This document shows positions 17,489-30,072 of a stretch of DNA of 64,000 nucleotides, piece by piece. The notes under the pieces were generated by a model, which ran no database searches, was not told the origin of the DNA, and saw only the letters and a program-made list of their open reading frames with translations. Origin of the DNA: Variovorax paradoxus B4 (GTDB taxonomy: Bacteria > Pseudomonadota > Gammaproteobacteria > Burkholderiales > Burkholderiaceae_C); assembly GCF_000463015.1 (NCBI RefSeq), contig NC_022247.1, positions 5,641,501-5,705,500 on the forward strand, given 5' to 3'. The position numbers and the translations under genes are program-made. Numbering within the stretch: the stretch's first letter is position 1; every line of letters begins with the position of its first letter.

Positions 17489-18717
17489 GATGAGTGAACC
17501 GCATTAATAAACTGCTGCGCCAACATTCGATAGCTGTGCCGGGAAATGACGAAAGCCCGCCCGCGCGCTCCCATAGCGGCTCGCTCTTCAACTGAACATA
17601 CGGCAAGCGCCTTGACTCCTTCGGCAACGGCGGTAGCCGATTCGGGGGCAACGGTCAGCCCGCACTCTGCCTCTGCCACCGGGTCGTTGCCCGCGTCCGC
17701 AGAATGCAAGACGGCACATCCCGCCATCATGTAGTCCATGAGCTTATTCGGGGAAATGCCGAATCGATAAATCGATACACGCTTCCATCCGATATAGGCG
17801 ATATCAAGCCTCCTAAGAAAGGAAGGAATCTGCGATTTTCCAATCGGTGGAAATAAAGCGACGTTGGACAGGCCCTCATCAAAGACACGTCGCGCGAGTC
17901 TTGGCTTTTCATGGCCATCGCCAACAAGAACGAATGCGATCGCCTGGTCACGCAGCAATGTAGCTGCATCAAGAAGCGTATCTAGCGCATTCGGCATTCC
18001 GTGAGATCCCGCATACCCCACGATGGTTTTTCCGGCCTTTTGGAAGTCACGCAACTGCCCCGCCAAATCTGGTTCGAGCTCGCCACCTTCGTCTTGCCAA
18101 TCATCCAACGCGATACCGTTCGGCACAATATGCAGGCGCCGCAGGTCTAGCCCGTGTGCCTGCATGTGCTCGGCGACCTTCGGCAGCATTGAAACCACGG
18201 CATCGGCGTCGCGATAGGCGTCGTTCTCGGCCTTCTGACACAACAAGGCAAAAGGATGGAAGGCGGACATGCCGGTCAATTCAATCAGTGAGGCCGGCCA
18301 CAAGTCGTGCACCTCGTAGACGAGCTTGGCCCCACAACAACGAGCGATGCGCCGAGCGGCCCAAAAATCCATCGGATATGTGCTGGAAGCGATCACAACA
18401 TCAGGTCGAACTTTAGTTACCCAGTCGGCGGCATCGCGCCACAACTGCCTTACGAAAGACCCGACATTTCGAAGGCGGCTGACACCGTTTCCCACGTAAG
18501 CTGGGGTGGGCAGCCAGCAATAGCGTATCCCGTCAATCAACTGCTCAACAGCGCCCTCGTCCACTGGCGGCTGCACTCTGCGCACATGCGAATGGGAAGC
18601 GGCGACCACACACACCTCATGACCAGCCCTGACCCACTCTCTTGCTAGATAGTAGGGTCTGTATTCCATGCCATGCAGAGGGGAGCCAGCATAGTGATTG
18701 ATCAAGAGAATTCTCAC
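17485..18717 (-). CDS. Glycosyltransferase family 4, WbuB-like
   Basis: A 410-residue GT-B fold retaining glycosyltransferase. The N terminus RILLINHYAGSPLHGMEYRPYYLAREW is the acceptor-side pattern of WbuB/FnlL-type GT4 enzymes (L-FucNAc transferases). The donor-binding half shows VGYAGSHGMPNALDTLLDAA, LVGDGHEKPRL and the EX7E-like region toward residues 300-320. It starts with GTG (MRILLINHY), as upstream codons lack an initiator close by. Coupled to the methyltransferase by a four-base overlap. The sugar transferred cannot be read from sequence. Confidence 0.83.
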   Translation of the reverse strand: MRILLINHYAGSPLHGMEYRPYYLAREWVRAGHEVCVVAASHSHVRRVQPPVDEGAVEQLIDGIRYCWLPTPAYVGNGVSRLRNVGSFVRQLWRDAADWVTKVRPDVVIASSTYPMDFWAARRIARCCGAKLVYEVHDLWPASLIELTGMSAFHPFALLCQKAENDAYRDADAVVSMLPKVAEHMQAHGLDLRRLHIVPNGIALDDWQDEGGELEPDLAGQLRDFQKAGKTIVGYAGSHGMPNALDTLLDAATLLRDQAIAFVLVGDGHEKPRLARRVFDEGLSNVALFPPIGKSQIPSFLRRLDIAYIGWKRVSIYRFGISPNKLMDYMMAGCAVLHSADAGNDPVAEAECGLTVAPESATAVAEGVKALAVCSVEERAAMGARGRAFVISRHSYRMLAQQFINAVHSS

Positions 18718-18820
18718 AACAACAGCCCCGGTCTCACACTTGTAGAGTGAGCATCAGCTTGGCTTAGCTCGCGCCGCTGCACATATGCAGACAGCATCCG
18801 AGAGTTGCAACTCAAGGAGT

Positions 18821-19918
18821 TCATCGCTTTCCTGAAGCCGATGTAACGCGTTCGTTTTTTCGACACCGACCAAGACTGGCATACAGCACCGCCATCAGAT
18901 CCATTTGTTGATTCGATGAGCCGACTTCTTCAATCTTCTTCCGATTGAATGCGCCCTTTTGTTCTCGCACGGCAGGGTTCTCAAAAACCTCGCATAGTGA
19001 TGTGGCCACGGCATCCACATCACCTACCGGCACGACATAGCCTCCAGAAGCATCAATCCACTGCCGGTTCGCGGGAAGGTCGGAGACGATCGCCGGCAAC
19101 GAACAGGCCATCGATTCCAACAAGGACACCGATGTCGCATCGCTTTGGGGGACCGATATTGATACATCACAAAGTGCAAGTTCGTGCGCTAAGGCGTGCG
19201 GGGGAAGAAGGCCGTGCCAGATGACGTGCTTGCTGATCCCAAGCCTCTCGACCAAAGAGTGCAAACTATTTTCTTGGCTGCCTCCCCCGAACAGGTGTAA
19301 CGTCGCATCACACTGTGGAGATTTCGCTAGGAATCTAGAAAACGCCTCGACTATTACATCGATTTGGTAGTTGGCCTCCCACGCTCGCATACTCGCAACA
19401 TGAAATCCGGGTCGGCGATCTGATGGGTTCGGATGGAACTGCGTGACATCAGCGCCCCAAAAAATCTCGTGCAATGACCCGCTTGGCCGATACCGTCCAA
19501 TCTCAGTTAGAACATCACGGGAATCCGCGGTAATTAGCGAAGCCTGCCTCAAAATCCAGCCAGTCAGAATCCGCAAGGCGTGACTCCGACGGGGCGTAAC
19601 AAGTATGTCACTGCCCCATGCGGTAAGTACCAAGGGCCGTCCGGAGCTGGCGGCGCCCCACAATCCATAGCTAGTTACATAGTGCGCATGAACGATATCT
19701 GGTGCAAGCGAACGTACCGCACGTCGCAGAGCACCCAGTCGCAAGAACCAATCCCAAGCTCGCCGAGGGAGGGGCAGCACAATGATCTCCGCCCCTTCGA
19801 TCGACGCGACCGAGGTACTTATGACGCTGACACGAAAATCACGCTGAACCATCGCTTGAGCCCAGCGCCGTAAATGGATACTTCCGGCATCCCCAATCAA
19901 GCAGAGATGCGTTTTCAC
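18821..19918 (-). CDS. Glycosyltransferase family 4
   Basis: A 365-residue GT4-like glycosyltransferase. The N terminus KTHLCLIGDAGSIHLRRWAQAM is the acceptor Rossmann domain. The donor domain shows the GGGSQEN loop, VIWHGLLPPHALAHELALCDVSISVPQSDATSVSLLESMACSLPAIVSD, with the typical EX7E-type tail (SLLESMACSLP). I set the start at the GTG at 19918, which overlaps the upstream methyltransferase stop as GTGA and follows a GGGAAG site; a longer frame to 19999 would run into the upstream gene. About 100 bp separate it from the next downstream gene, where no promoter is obvious. Confidence 0.83.
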   Translation of the reverse strand: MKTHLCLIGDAGSIHLRRWAQAMVQRDFRVSVISTSVASIEGAEIIVLPLPRRAWDWFLRLGALRRAVRSLAPDIVHAHYVTSYGLWGAASSGRPLVLTAWGSDILVTPRRSHALRILTGWILRQASLITADSRDVLTEIGRYRPSGSLHEIFWGADVTQFHPNPSDRRPGFHVASMRAWEANYQIDVIVEAFSRFLAKSPQCDATLHLFGGGSQENSLHSLVERLGISKHVIWHGLLPPHALAHELALCDVSISVPQSDATSVSLLESMACSLPAIVSDLPANRQWIDASGGYVVPVGDVDAVATSLCEVFENPAVREQKGAFNRKKIEEVGSSNQQMDLMAVLYASLGRCRKNERVTSASGKR

Positions 19919-20616
19919 TTTTTCTTCCCAAGTCCGAGCAGGTGTGTTCTCAGCAATCGGGAAGCGTCGATTAAAGATAAGGACCACCCCCCGAGCCAAC
20001 GTTGTGCTCGATTACTTACGCCAACATCGCTAGTCAACGTGGCAAAGGACCAGTCAATACCCAAGAAGAGATTCGCAATTTCCCTACGAGTCACACATCG
20101 AAAATGTGGATCCCTGGCTCGTGATCGAAATGCGTCGTACCAAAGAACGTAGCCTCCGGGCCGTACCACGCGAACCATTTCCTCTGCGGTTGCGCGTCGA
20201 ATGGATTCGTCAACGATGGAACTGAACACCACGCTCTGCGCGACCAGATCGAAGCTTCTGTCCGGAAAAGGAAGCCGAGCACCTGATGCTTGCACTACTG
20301 GCATGCCTAAACGCTGGTGCGCATACAGCAATCGCGCAAAGCTAAGATCGACCCCCCATATATTTCCGGCCTTAGCACCCCACCGCAAGTAGTTCGGGTA
20401 CTCGATACCAAATCCACATCCCACGTCAAGCACGCGCATTGGAGAAAGATCAATCGAATGAGAATTCAGCATGGATAACACCCTTCGTTCTCGCTCCTGC
20501 GCGATATGCAATATTGCTGGATTGTTAATCGACCAGAAACCGGTTAGCCTGGCGCTCGCATCGCGCTCTTCGTAACGGCTTTTAATTCGTTCAATTTCGT
20601 CCATGAAAACGCTCAT
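19915..20616 (-). CDS. Class I SAM-dependent methyltransferase, paralogue of the 16778 gene
   Basis: A 233-residue methyltransferase with motif I VLDVGCGFGIEYPNYLRWG, DLSFARLLYAHQR, and SFDLVAQSVVFSSIVDES. The segments VFSSIVDES, VRPGGYVLWYD and LLRTHLLGL match the equivalent segments of the gene at 16778-17488, showing common ancestry inside the cluster. The substrate is presumably a glycan intermediate. Its coding start overlaps the preceding glycosyltransferase by 26 bases if the first ATG is used, or 14 if the ATG at 20604 is used. Confidence 0.8.
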   Translation of the reverse strand: MSVFMDEIERIKSRYEERDASARLTGFWSINNPAILHIAQERERRVLSMLNSHSIDLSPMRVLDVGCGFGIEYPNYLRWGAKAGNIWGVDLSFARLLYAHQRLGMPVVQASGARLPFPDRSFDLVAQSVVFSSIVDESIRRATAEEMVRVVRPGGYVLWYDAFRSRARDPHFRCVTRREIANLFLGIDWSFATLTSDVGVSNRAQRWLGGWSLSLIDASRLLRTHLLGLGKKK

Positions 20617-21949
20617 GAACGGTGGCCAGAAATTCGCTCAGCCGAGCAGTTTGGGCTCTTCTTTCATAAATTGAGGCACGTGCGGGTTGGGGCTTAGGCG
20701 CAGCGCCGGCCACCCAGCGCGAAATAACAGCTGCTATTTCTGCAGCATCGTCCGCGGCTACGGCAATTCCTGCGCCGGTATTTTGTAGAAGACGCGCAGC
20801 CTCTCCATTAACTGCACCAACCTGCAGTACCGGCCGTCCCGCACGAAGATATTCAAATAACTTTCCAGTCATCACCCCTTCCGCTAATTTTGCATCTCCT
20901 CCGATGACCAGCAAGAGAGCGTCAGCGGCCAACATCTCGGCAATCGCTCGAGGATGTTCAACGTACCCGGTAAGCTCTAGCACTTGAGGATGACGTGCCT
21001 TGAATTCGCTTAACGTCCGTTCGAACCTAGCTCCAACATTTCCGACGAATCGAAGTCGAAGTCGCTTGCGTGCCTCCGGCTCAAGTTGAAAGAGCCGTTC
21101 TACGCCGTTCAAAAATTCATCTGGGGATTGATGCCCATAGAAAGTGCCAGCATGCACCACTCGAAATGTCTCTGATTTCCGAGGTAATGGCAATGCATGC
21201 GAAAAATCGGCCTCGTCATAGCCATTGCTTATGGCTAAAACGGTATCCTTCTCCTTAGATGGACGACGAATACGAAGCATAGACGCCAGATGCTCTGACA
21301 CAGTGATGACGCCATCTGCCGAAGCCAACAACTTGTTCTCGAGCCTTATATCTAAGGAGCGACGCCATGCAGGCATGTCATATGCTGGATTGGATGTCCA
21401 AAGGTCGCGAAAATCTGCCACCCATGGCAAATTAGCACGTCGCGCAACATGCATCGCAGCCAAGTGAGCAGAAATTGGTGGTGAAGTTGAAAAAATCAAG
21501 TCTATAGGGTTTTTCCTAACCAACTCCATTGCGACCCGACTCGCTTGACTACCCCAAGCTGCCTTGTCATCCGGATATTGAAGAGAGCGAATCGTCTTCA
21601 ACGCAGTGTCTCCCCAAGCTTGGCGCCAACTGCCGGAAGAAGCGGGAGCAGAGCCAGAGAGGGGTTGGTTGGACGATCGTCCGCCCTTGTCAGGTCGTTG
21701 CCTCCATTTCATGAGCTTGGTCACGATAGGCGTATGGGGCAACCGAATTATCGTGCTGCTCGATGGCACTTCAGCAAGTAGACTTGGGTCATTAATGTAA
21801 GCCCCACTTTCACTGCTGATAACGCTAGGATAGCACCCGAACTGGGGAAGGTATTTGCTGAATTTAAGAGAACGCTGAACACCAGCCCCGCCCAACGGCG
21901 GATAAAAATATGCGAGCATTAAAACATGAAGATCCGGATGCTCCATCAC
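20591..21949 (-). CDS. Glycosyltransferase family 4
   Basis: A 452-residue GT-B glycosyltransferase with the N-terminal pattern HVLMLAYFYPPLGGAGVQRSLKFSKYLP typical of GT4 enzymes in O-antigen and capsule loci. It has DLIFSTSPPISAHLAAMHVARR in the acceptor domain, and VVHAGTFYGHQSPDEFLNG and LLLVIGGDAKLAEGVMTGKLFEYLRAGRPVL in the donor domain; the latter holds the acidic donor-binding residues. A basic insertion of about 40 residues (residues 80-120) is variable in this group. It overlaps both neighbours by a few bases, typical of this tightly packed operon. Confidence 0.83.
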   Translation of the reverse strand: MMEHPDLHVLMLAYFYPPLGGAGVQRSLKFSKYLPQFGCYPSVISSESGAYINDPSLLAEVPSSSTIIRLPHTPIVTKLMKWRQRPDKGGRSSNQPLSGSAPASSGSWRQAWGDTALKTIRSLQYPDDKAAWGSQASRVAMELVRKNPIDLIFSTSPPISAHLAAMHVARRANLPWVADFRDLWTSNPAYDMPAWRRSLDIRLENKLLASADGVITVSEHLASMLRIRRPSKEKDTVLAISNGYDEADFSHALPLPRKSETFRVVHAGTFYGHQSPDEFLNGVERLFQLEPEARKRLRLRFVGNVGARFERTLSEFKARHPQVLELTGYVEHPRAIAEMLAADALLLVIGGDAKLAEGVMTGKLFEYLRAGRPVLQVGAVNGEAARLLQNTGAGIAVAADDAAEIAAVISRWVAGAAPKPQPARASIYERRAQTARLSEFLATVHERFHGRN

Positions 21950-22620
21950 ATGGATGCCTCTTCGGCTTTAGCCAGAACCCAATAGTCACAATAGGGCAAA
22001 GCCAGACATTTCAAAGGCCTGAAGCCGGCCTCGACGAAACATCGCTCCACATCCAAAAATTTCACACGGCCGTCACCAATCTCCCAGCAATGATGCGGAT
22101 CGATCCAGATGCGCCGACGAATAAACCGGTTGTATGCCTCGCTCAGGCTCAATAGCCCATTGGGGAACCGCCACGTTCGAAATTTTTGTCGAGGCGTCAG
22201 GACGGCGAAGCTACTTTTTCTGTGCGGTAAAGATACGAAAGCTCTGCCACCGCGTTGGAGCCAAGCATGAAGATTGGCGAGACAAGCGGGAAAATCGGAA
22301 AATGGGAGATGCTCCATGACCTCTGTTGCGACCACCGCGTCGAACCGATGCGTCAATGCGGGATCTCCGATTTTCAGATCCCCAACATGGTCAGGCTGAA
22401 GCCGCGCATTGATATCGAACACAGTGTAAGACTCCACCATCGGTAGGACGCAACGCCGAACTACACCATCGCCGGCCCCCACCTCTAGTACTGCTTTCGG
22501 AGCAGCGGCTAGTAGATCGCGCACTACGTGATAGTGCCGAAGCCAAGTCACCATGTCGAGGCTGGCGAGGTAATCATGTCGTGTCAGATTGAATTGCTCA
22601 GCGTAGGCGTCGCGAATCAT
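21946..22620 (-). CDS. Class I SAM-dependent methyltransferase (Methyltransf_11/23-like)
   Basis: A 224-residue methyltransferase with motif I VLEVGAGDGVVRRC, DINARLQPDHVG, and FDAVVATEVMEHLPFSDFP. It lacks the LWYD and LLRTH motifs shared by the other two methyltransferases in the cluster, so it comes from a different subgroup. The substrate is unknown; glycan methylation is inferred from its location between the flippase and the glycosyltransferase. It overlaps the downstream glycosyltransferase by four bases (ATGA) and follows the flippase by 19 bases. Confidence 0.8.
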   Translation of the reverse strand: MIRDAYAEQFNLTRHDYLASLDMVTWLRHYHVVRDLLAAAPKAVLEVGAGDGVVRRCVLPMVESYTVFDINARLQPDHVGDLKIGDPALTHRFDAVVATEVMEHLPFSDFPACLANLHAWLQRGGRAFVSLPHRKSSFAVLTPRQKFRTWRFPNGLLSLSEAYNRFIRRRIWIDPHHCWEIGDGRVKFLDVERCFVEAGFRPLKCLALPYCDYWVLAKAEEASM

Positions 22621-22639
22621 TGGATAAGTGGAGAAATGT

Positions 22640-24094
22640 TTATCGGCGCAACATGCTACGTACTATCGAGGCGGGATGAACCCAATCAAAGATCAAATAA
22701 CACACCGCCCCTAGCATGATGGCGATCATGCCAAAAAAATCGGAAAGAACAGCATAAAATGCAAATACAGCAAATGGCATCGCAGCCAATGCAGCCCTTG
22801 CTCCGATTCCTAAAATATCAGGCCACGGGAAGCTCCACGGAAGGATCTTTCGAGTAATGTGTATTGCTACAACGACCATCACAATATTCGACGTAGCGGC
22901 AGCCACTGCGGCACCGGACATTCCCCAGCGACTGGCCAAAAGGTAATTTAATGCCAAGTTGATAACTGTAGCTAGTATTGCCAGCAATAGTATCTGCAGG
23001 CTCCTTCCATCCAATAGCAACACGTAGAGAAGAATTTGATAGATACCAAATGCACTGACCGCCAATCCCAAAAATAGGAACACTTCAAGCGGTGCCTGAT
23101 ATGCTTCATTCGTCAAAAACTGTAGGGCCCAGCTACCCCCAACGAAAAGCATAGCGACAGTCGGGAGGCAAAAGAACAGAAATACGCGCAGTGCCAGTGT
23201 CACTAGCTTAGACACATCCTCGAGACGCCGGCCATGCCACTGGCGGGATAGTTCTGGAAAAAGAGTAAAGCCTAGGACGCTATAGAACGCCGCGGGGATT
23301 GTACAGAGTGAAACTGCTGCGGCATAAATGGCCACACCATCCAAGCCGAGCCATCGAACCAGAACGAAGCGATCAAGAAGGCTATTGAGCGACGTGAACA
23401 GTGCAAGAACAGTTAGCGGACCAGCAAAGGTCAATAGTTCCCCGAGCTTCGGTGATCGCGCAACTTTCGGTGCAATGCCAGGCGAGCATCGAAGGATCCA
23501 GGCAGTCGCGGCCAACACCGCCGACGCTAATACTATTTGAACGATCGCGTAGCTACCTAGCCAATTGATCAGCGCCCCCCGAGCACCATCAACCAGCAGA
23601 AACACGACCAAATAACGTGTCACGCTCCGAAGGACCAACGCTGCCGCCACCACTCCGATCCGCCCAATCGTACGCAACCAGCCAATACTGAACTCGATAG
23701 CCGCCTCAGCCGCTAGTAACGTCAAGAGAACGGGTACAAGGCTTTGATGTTCGAGGCCGCCAAAGACGATTGATGACCAAATTGCCGGCCATGCAAACCC
23801 CGTGACAACGCATACAGCGAGCAGCAAAAGGGCAAATGCACCAAGCTGCAAGAAAAACCGCCATCGCGCAGCCGCCAGCGCTTGCCCGGAGAAGTAGCGC
23901 ACAGCGACCGTTGGGCTCGCAAATAGAACCAAAGGAACTAACAGACCAGCAGCGACCGCGGTCTGAGTCCAAGCTCCGTAATCGGACGGGCTCATCCCAC
24001 CAGTGAGCAGCGGCAGGAGCAGAAACCCCATCAATCGATCTGTAAGAACCGCGGTCCCGTACAAGGCCGTATCGACTCGCAGCCGCGAAGCCAT
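22640..24094 (-). CDS. Wzx-type polysaccharide/oligosaccharide flippase
   Basis: A 484-residue integral membrane protein with about 12-14 helices of the MATE/MVF flippase clan. The N terminus RVDTALYGTAVLTDRLMGFLLLPLLTGGMSPSDYGAWTQ is the classic Wzx/RfbX start: a short amphipathic region, first helix and DYG motif. It would flip undecaprenyl-linked oligosaccharide to the periplasm for use by Wzy/PglL enzymes. I chose the ATG at 24094; a TTG at 24133 adds 13 residues without a better ribosome site. Base composition is clearly more AT-rich than in flanking housekeeping genes. Confidence 0.85.
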   Translation of the reverse strand: MASRLRVDTALYGTAVLTDRLMGFLLLPLLTGGMSPSDYGAWTQTAVAAGLLVPLVLFASPTVAVRYFSGQALAAARWRFFLQLGAFALLLLAVCVVTGFAWPAIWSSIVFGGLEHQSLVPVLLTLLAAEAAIEFSIGWLRTIGRIGVVAAALVLRSVTRYLVVFLLVDGARGALINWLGSYAIVQIVLASAVLAATAWILRCSPGIAPKVARSPKLGELLTFAGPLTVLALFTSLNSLLDRFVLVRWLGLDGVAIYAAAVSLCTIPAAFYSVLGFTLFPELSRQWHGRRLEDVSKLVTLALRVFLFFCLPTVAMLFVGGSWALQFLTNEAYQAPLEVFLFLGLAVSAFGIYQILLYVLLLDGRSLQILLLAILATVINLALNYLLASRWGMSGAAVAAATSNIVMVVVAIHITRKILPWSFPWPDILGIGARAALAAMPFAVFAFYAVLSDFFGMIAIMLGAVCYLIFDWVHPASIVRSMLRR

Positions 24095-24157
24095 ATCAGT
24101 CAAGCACACAACCGAAAGGCGTCGAGCGCACAAAAGATTTTGACCGTGGAGAGTTTT

Positions 24158-25263
24158 TCATCGCGACGAGGCGTCGATCAGAGCTTGCGCCACTCGATGC
24201 TGATCTACCTCATCCAAATCTGCACTGATCGGAAGGCTCATGACACGCAAGCCCGCAGAGACGCTATGTGGAAAGTCGTCTTCCCCAGTTCGATACTCTG
24301 CGTATGCCGGCTGTGTGTGAAGCGGATTGGGATAGTGGATTACCGTTGGGATACCGCGCGCGAATAGCGCGCTTTGCACTTCAGCTCGCTTCTCAACGAA
24401 CACCGTGTATTGACCCCAGACGCAGTCGCGATCGGGTCGAACGGATAACAAGTCAACGGCCGAGCTGGCAAGCAAGGCGTTGTAGCGCTCACCCAATTTG
24501 CGACGACGTTGTAGTTCCCATTCGAACCGCTCGAGTTTCGCGAGCACCACCGCGCACTGGATCGTATCCATTCGCCCACCAACACCGACTCGAGTGTGCA
24601 CATATCGCGCACTCTGCCCATGCACCCGGATTTCCCTGCATGCCTGCGCAAACCCATCATCGGTCGTGAAGATTGCTCCTCCGTCGCCATAGCAGCCCAG
24701 CGGCTTGCTCGGGAAGAAGCTCGTACATCCGACAGTGCTGAGATTGCAGCTCTTACGCCCCTTGTAGTTAGCTCCGAAGCTTTGAGCGGCATCTTCGATC
24801 ACAGCCAAGCCATGGCGCGCGGCAGTGGCATTGATCTCGTCCATGTCGGCGCACTGCCCATAAAGGCTCACCGGCATGATGGCGCGCGTACGTCGCGTAA
24901 TCTTTGCTTCGATGAGTTGCGCATCAATGTTGCAGGTGTCCGGTTCGATATCCACGAATACCGGCTTGCCTCCCAACAGCACAATTGCCTCGGCAGTCGC
25001 GGCAAAAGTGAATGGCGTGGTGATCACCTCATCACCGGGCTTCAGACCCAATGCCATCAACGAGATCAAGAGCGCCTCGGTTCCGCTGGCCACGGTAATG
25101 CAATGCTTGGCACCGGTGAACGCGGTAAGCCTGCCCTCCAGTTCGGCAACCTCGGGGCCCATGATGTATTGCCCATGATCGAGGACGCGCTGAATACGCT
25201 CGTCGATCTGAACTTTCAGTGCCTTGTACTGAGCCTTGAGGTCCACAAACTCCATCTTCTCTC

Positions 25264-25267
<4 letters not shown>
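24158..25267 (-). CDS. wbpE: UDP-2-acetamido-2-deoxy-3-oxo-glucuronate aminotransferase, WbpE-like
   Basis: A DegT-family PLP aminotransferase of 369 residues (365 from the internal ATG at 25255, which aligns with the family start EFVDLK). It shows [60 protein letters not shown] and the Lys site [17 protein letters not shown], which is nearly identical to Pseudomonas aeruginosa WbpE. That enzyme makes UDP-GlcNAc3NA from the 3-keto sugar using glutamate. Together with wbpA, wbpB and wbpD just upstream, it completes the path to UDP-GlcNAc(3NAc)A. Its start overlaps the wbpD stop (ATGA). Confidence 0.92.
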
Positions 25268-28087
<2,820 letters not shown>

Positions 28088-28116
<29 letters not shown>

Positions 28117-30022
28117 AGCCGGGCACCAGAGTACACAAGGCATCTTTCATCATTTCAACGTTCCCGTCTCGGGCCACACTCAGCAGCTCCTGCAAGTGCT
28201 GGCTAAGGACAGGCCACTTCATGAAATCCTCCCGGGCGCGGATGATTCGAGGATGTCGAGTGGGCAGTGGATTTTCTCCGATTAGCAGTTCCTCATACAG
28301 CTTCTCACCCGGACGCAAGCCGGTGAACGCAATAGCAATATCGCCGGTTGGACGGGCGGCATTGCGTATCGTGCGTCCAGACAGCGCAATCATTCGAGCA
28401 GCCAAGTCCAGAATTTTGACCGGTTCGCCCATATCAAGTACAAAGAGATCACCCCCTTCGGCCATCGCCCCTGCGTGAAGGACCAACTGAACGGCTTCCG
28501 AAATGGTCATAAAGTAACGTGTGACGTCCGGATGCGTAACCGTGATGGGTCCGCCCTCAGAAATCTGGTGTCGGAAAAGAGGAACAACACTGCCGCTCGA
28601 GCCCAGCACGTTACCGAAACGAACCATCGAGAAACATGTATTACAGCGCTTCCCCGCAACAACGGGCTGACTTTTGGTTAGTTCATGGAAAGGGTGGCCA
28701 CCCGTGTCGGCGATTGACTGCAGAACCATTTCTGCAATACGCTTGCTGGCGCCCATCACATTGGTCGGACGGACTGCCTTATCGGTGGATATCAGAACGA
28801 AACGCTCGACTTTTGAATTAATGGCGGCATGCGCCATATTCAAAGTCCCGAGGACGTTATTGATCACACCTTCACTCCCGTTAGCTTCGACCAGTGGTAC
28901 GTGTTTATAAGCTGCGGCGTGATAGACAACAGATGGTTTATGTATGCGACATATAGCGTCCATGCGCTCAAAATTGCAAACATTGGCCAACAACGGCAAA
29001 ATCTTGATTACCCCGTCCTTTTGGAGGTTTGAGTTAGACAGCTCTTGATGAATGCGATAAAGCGCATATTCACTATGGTCGACGAGTAAGAGTTTGCTCG
29101 GATTGGAAAGAGATATCTGTCGACAGAGTTCTCCGCCGATACTGCCACCCGCGCCGGTTACAAGTACTACGCGACCTGAAAGACTAAAAATCCGCGCTCC
29201 TTCTATATCTGTGGGGACAGGCTCCCGCCCCAGCAAGTCCTCGATATCCAAATCGCGAAAATCATCTACAGACACACGCCCACTTGCGAGATCTGCAAGA
29301 CCAGGCAAGGAACGAATACGAACCGGCAGTGCTTGCAGTTGCCCAATAATCTGATTACGCCTCTGACGACTTGCGCTAGGAAGCGCCAAAAGAATATCGC
29401 TGATGGAATTTTCCTCGACAACACGCCCGACCTTAGCCGAGGGAAAAACTGGCACTCCGTTGATAGTCCTCCCATGCTTAGCAGGGTCATCGTCGATAAA
29501 GCCGATCAAGACGTACTGTTGCGCCCCCACTAAGGCGGCTGCGGTTTGCGCCCCCGCCGTACCTGCTCCATAAATCAATAAACCATTGCTCGGGTTTTTA
29601 TTGACACCTTGCAACCACTGCCAGCCAAGTGCTCGACTCGCACTGACAAGCAACAGGAAAACAAGTGGTTGCAGAACAATTAAGCTTCGCGGAAGACCCT
29701 CCCAATAAAACAGCGTCCAAATACATGGCGCAAGTGCCAATCCATAAACTCCCACTGCCCTACTGGTGGCAAGGATAGCAGCCATCCCCGTATAACGGAA
29801 AATTGCACGGTATAAGCCAAATTTTATAAAAATTGGCACTGCAAGCATTGGCGAGATTATATAGGCAATCCATTCGACTCCAATTGGCAGATGAAGAACG
29901 TCCAGCCGCAGAGTAAAGGCCAGCCACATGGAAAGGAGCGCCAGAAATATATCCAGCAAGACTACTGTAGCCCGCTTTTTGGAGCGAGGCCAACTAAGAA
30001 TTTCAGTAAAATTCAACTTCAC
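28088..30022 (-). CDS. WbpM/PglF-type nucleoside-diphosphate-sugar 4,6-dehydratase
   Basis: A 644-residue membrane-bound dehydratase with four N-terminal membrane helices (residues about 20-135), a CoA-binding-like Rossmann domain and a C-terminal SDR domain. The SDR domain shows VTGAGGSIGGELCRQI, ISTDKAVRPTNVMGASKR (the SDK/MxxxK active site of WbpM-like enzymes) and TGLRPGEKLYEELL. It converts UDP-GlcNAc to UDP-4-keto-6-deoxy-GlcNAc, a precursor of QuiNAc, FucNAc or bacillosamine-type sugars. It starts with GTG. With the aminotransferase at 15602 it could supply a 4-amino sugar to the PglC-like transferase; that assignment is inference. Confidence 0.9.
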
Positions 30023-30072
30023 CTCTGCTCGTAGCGATCTTGGCTTTCTCGAAATTCGCTTAGCGGCGTGCG

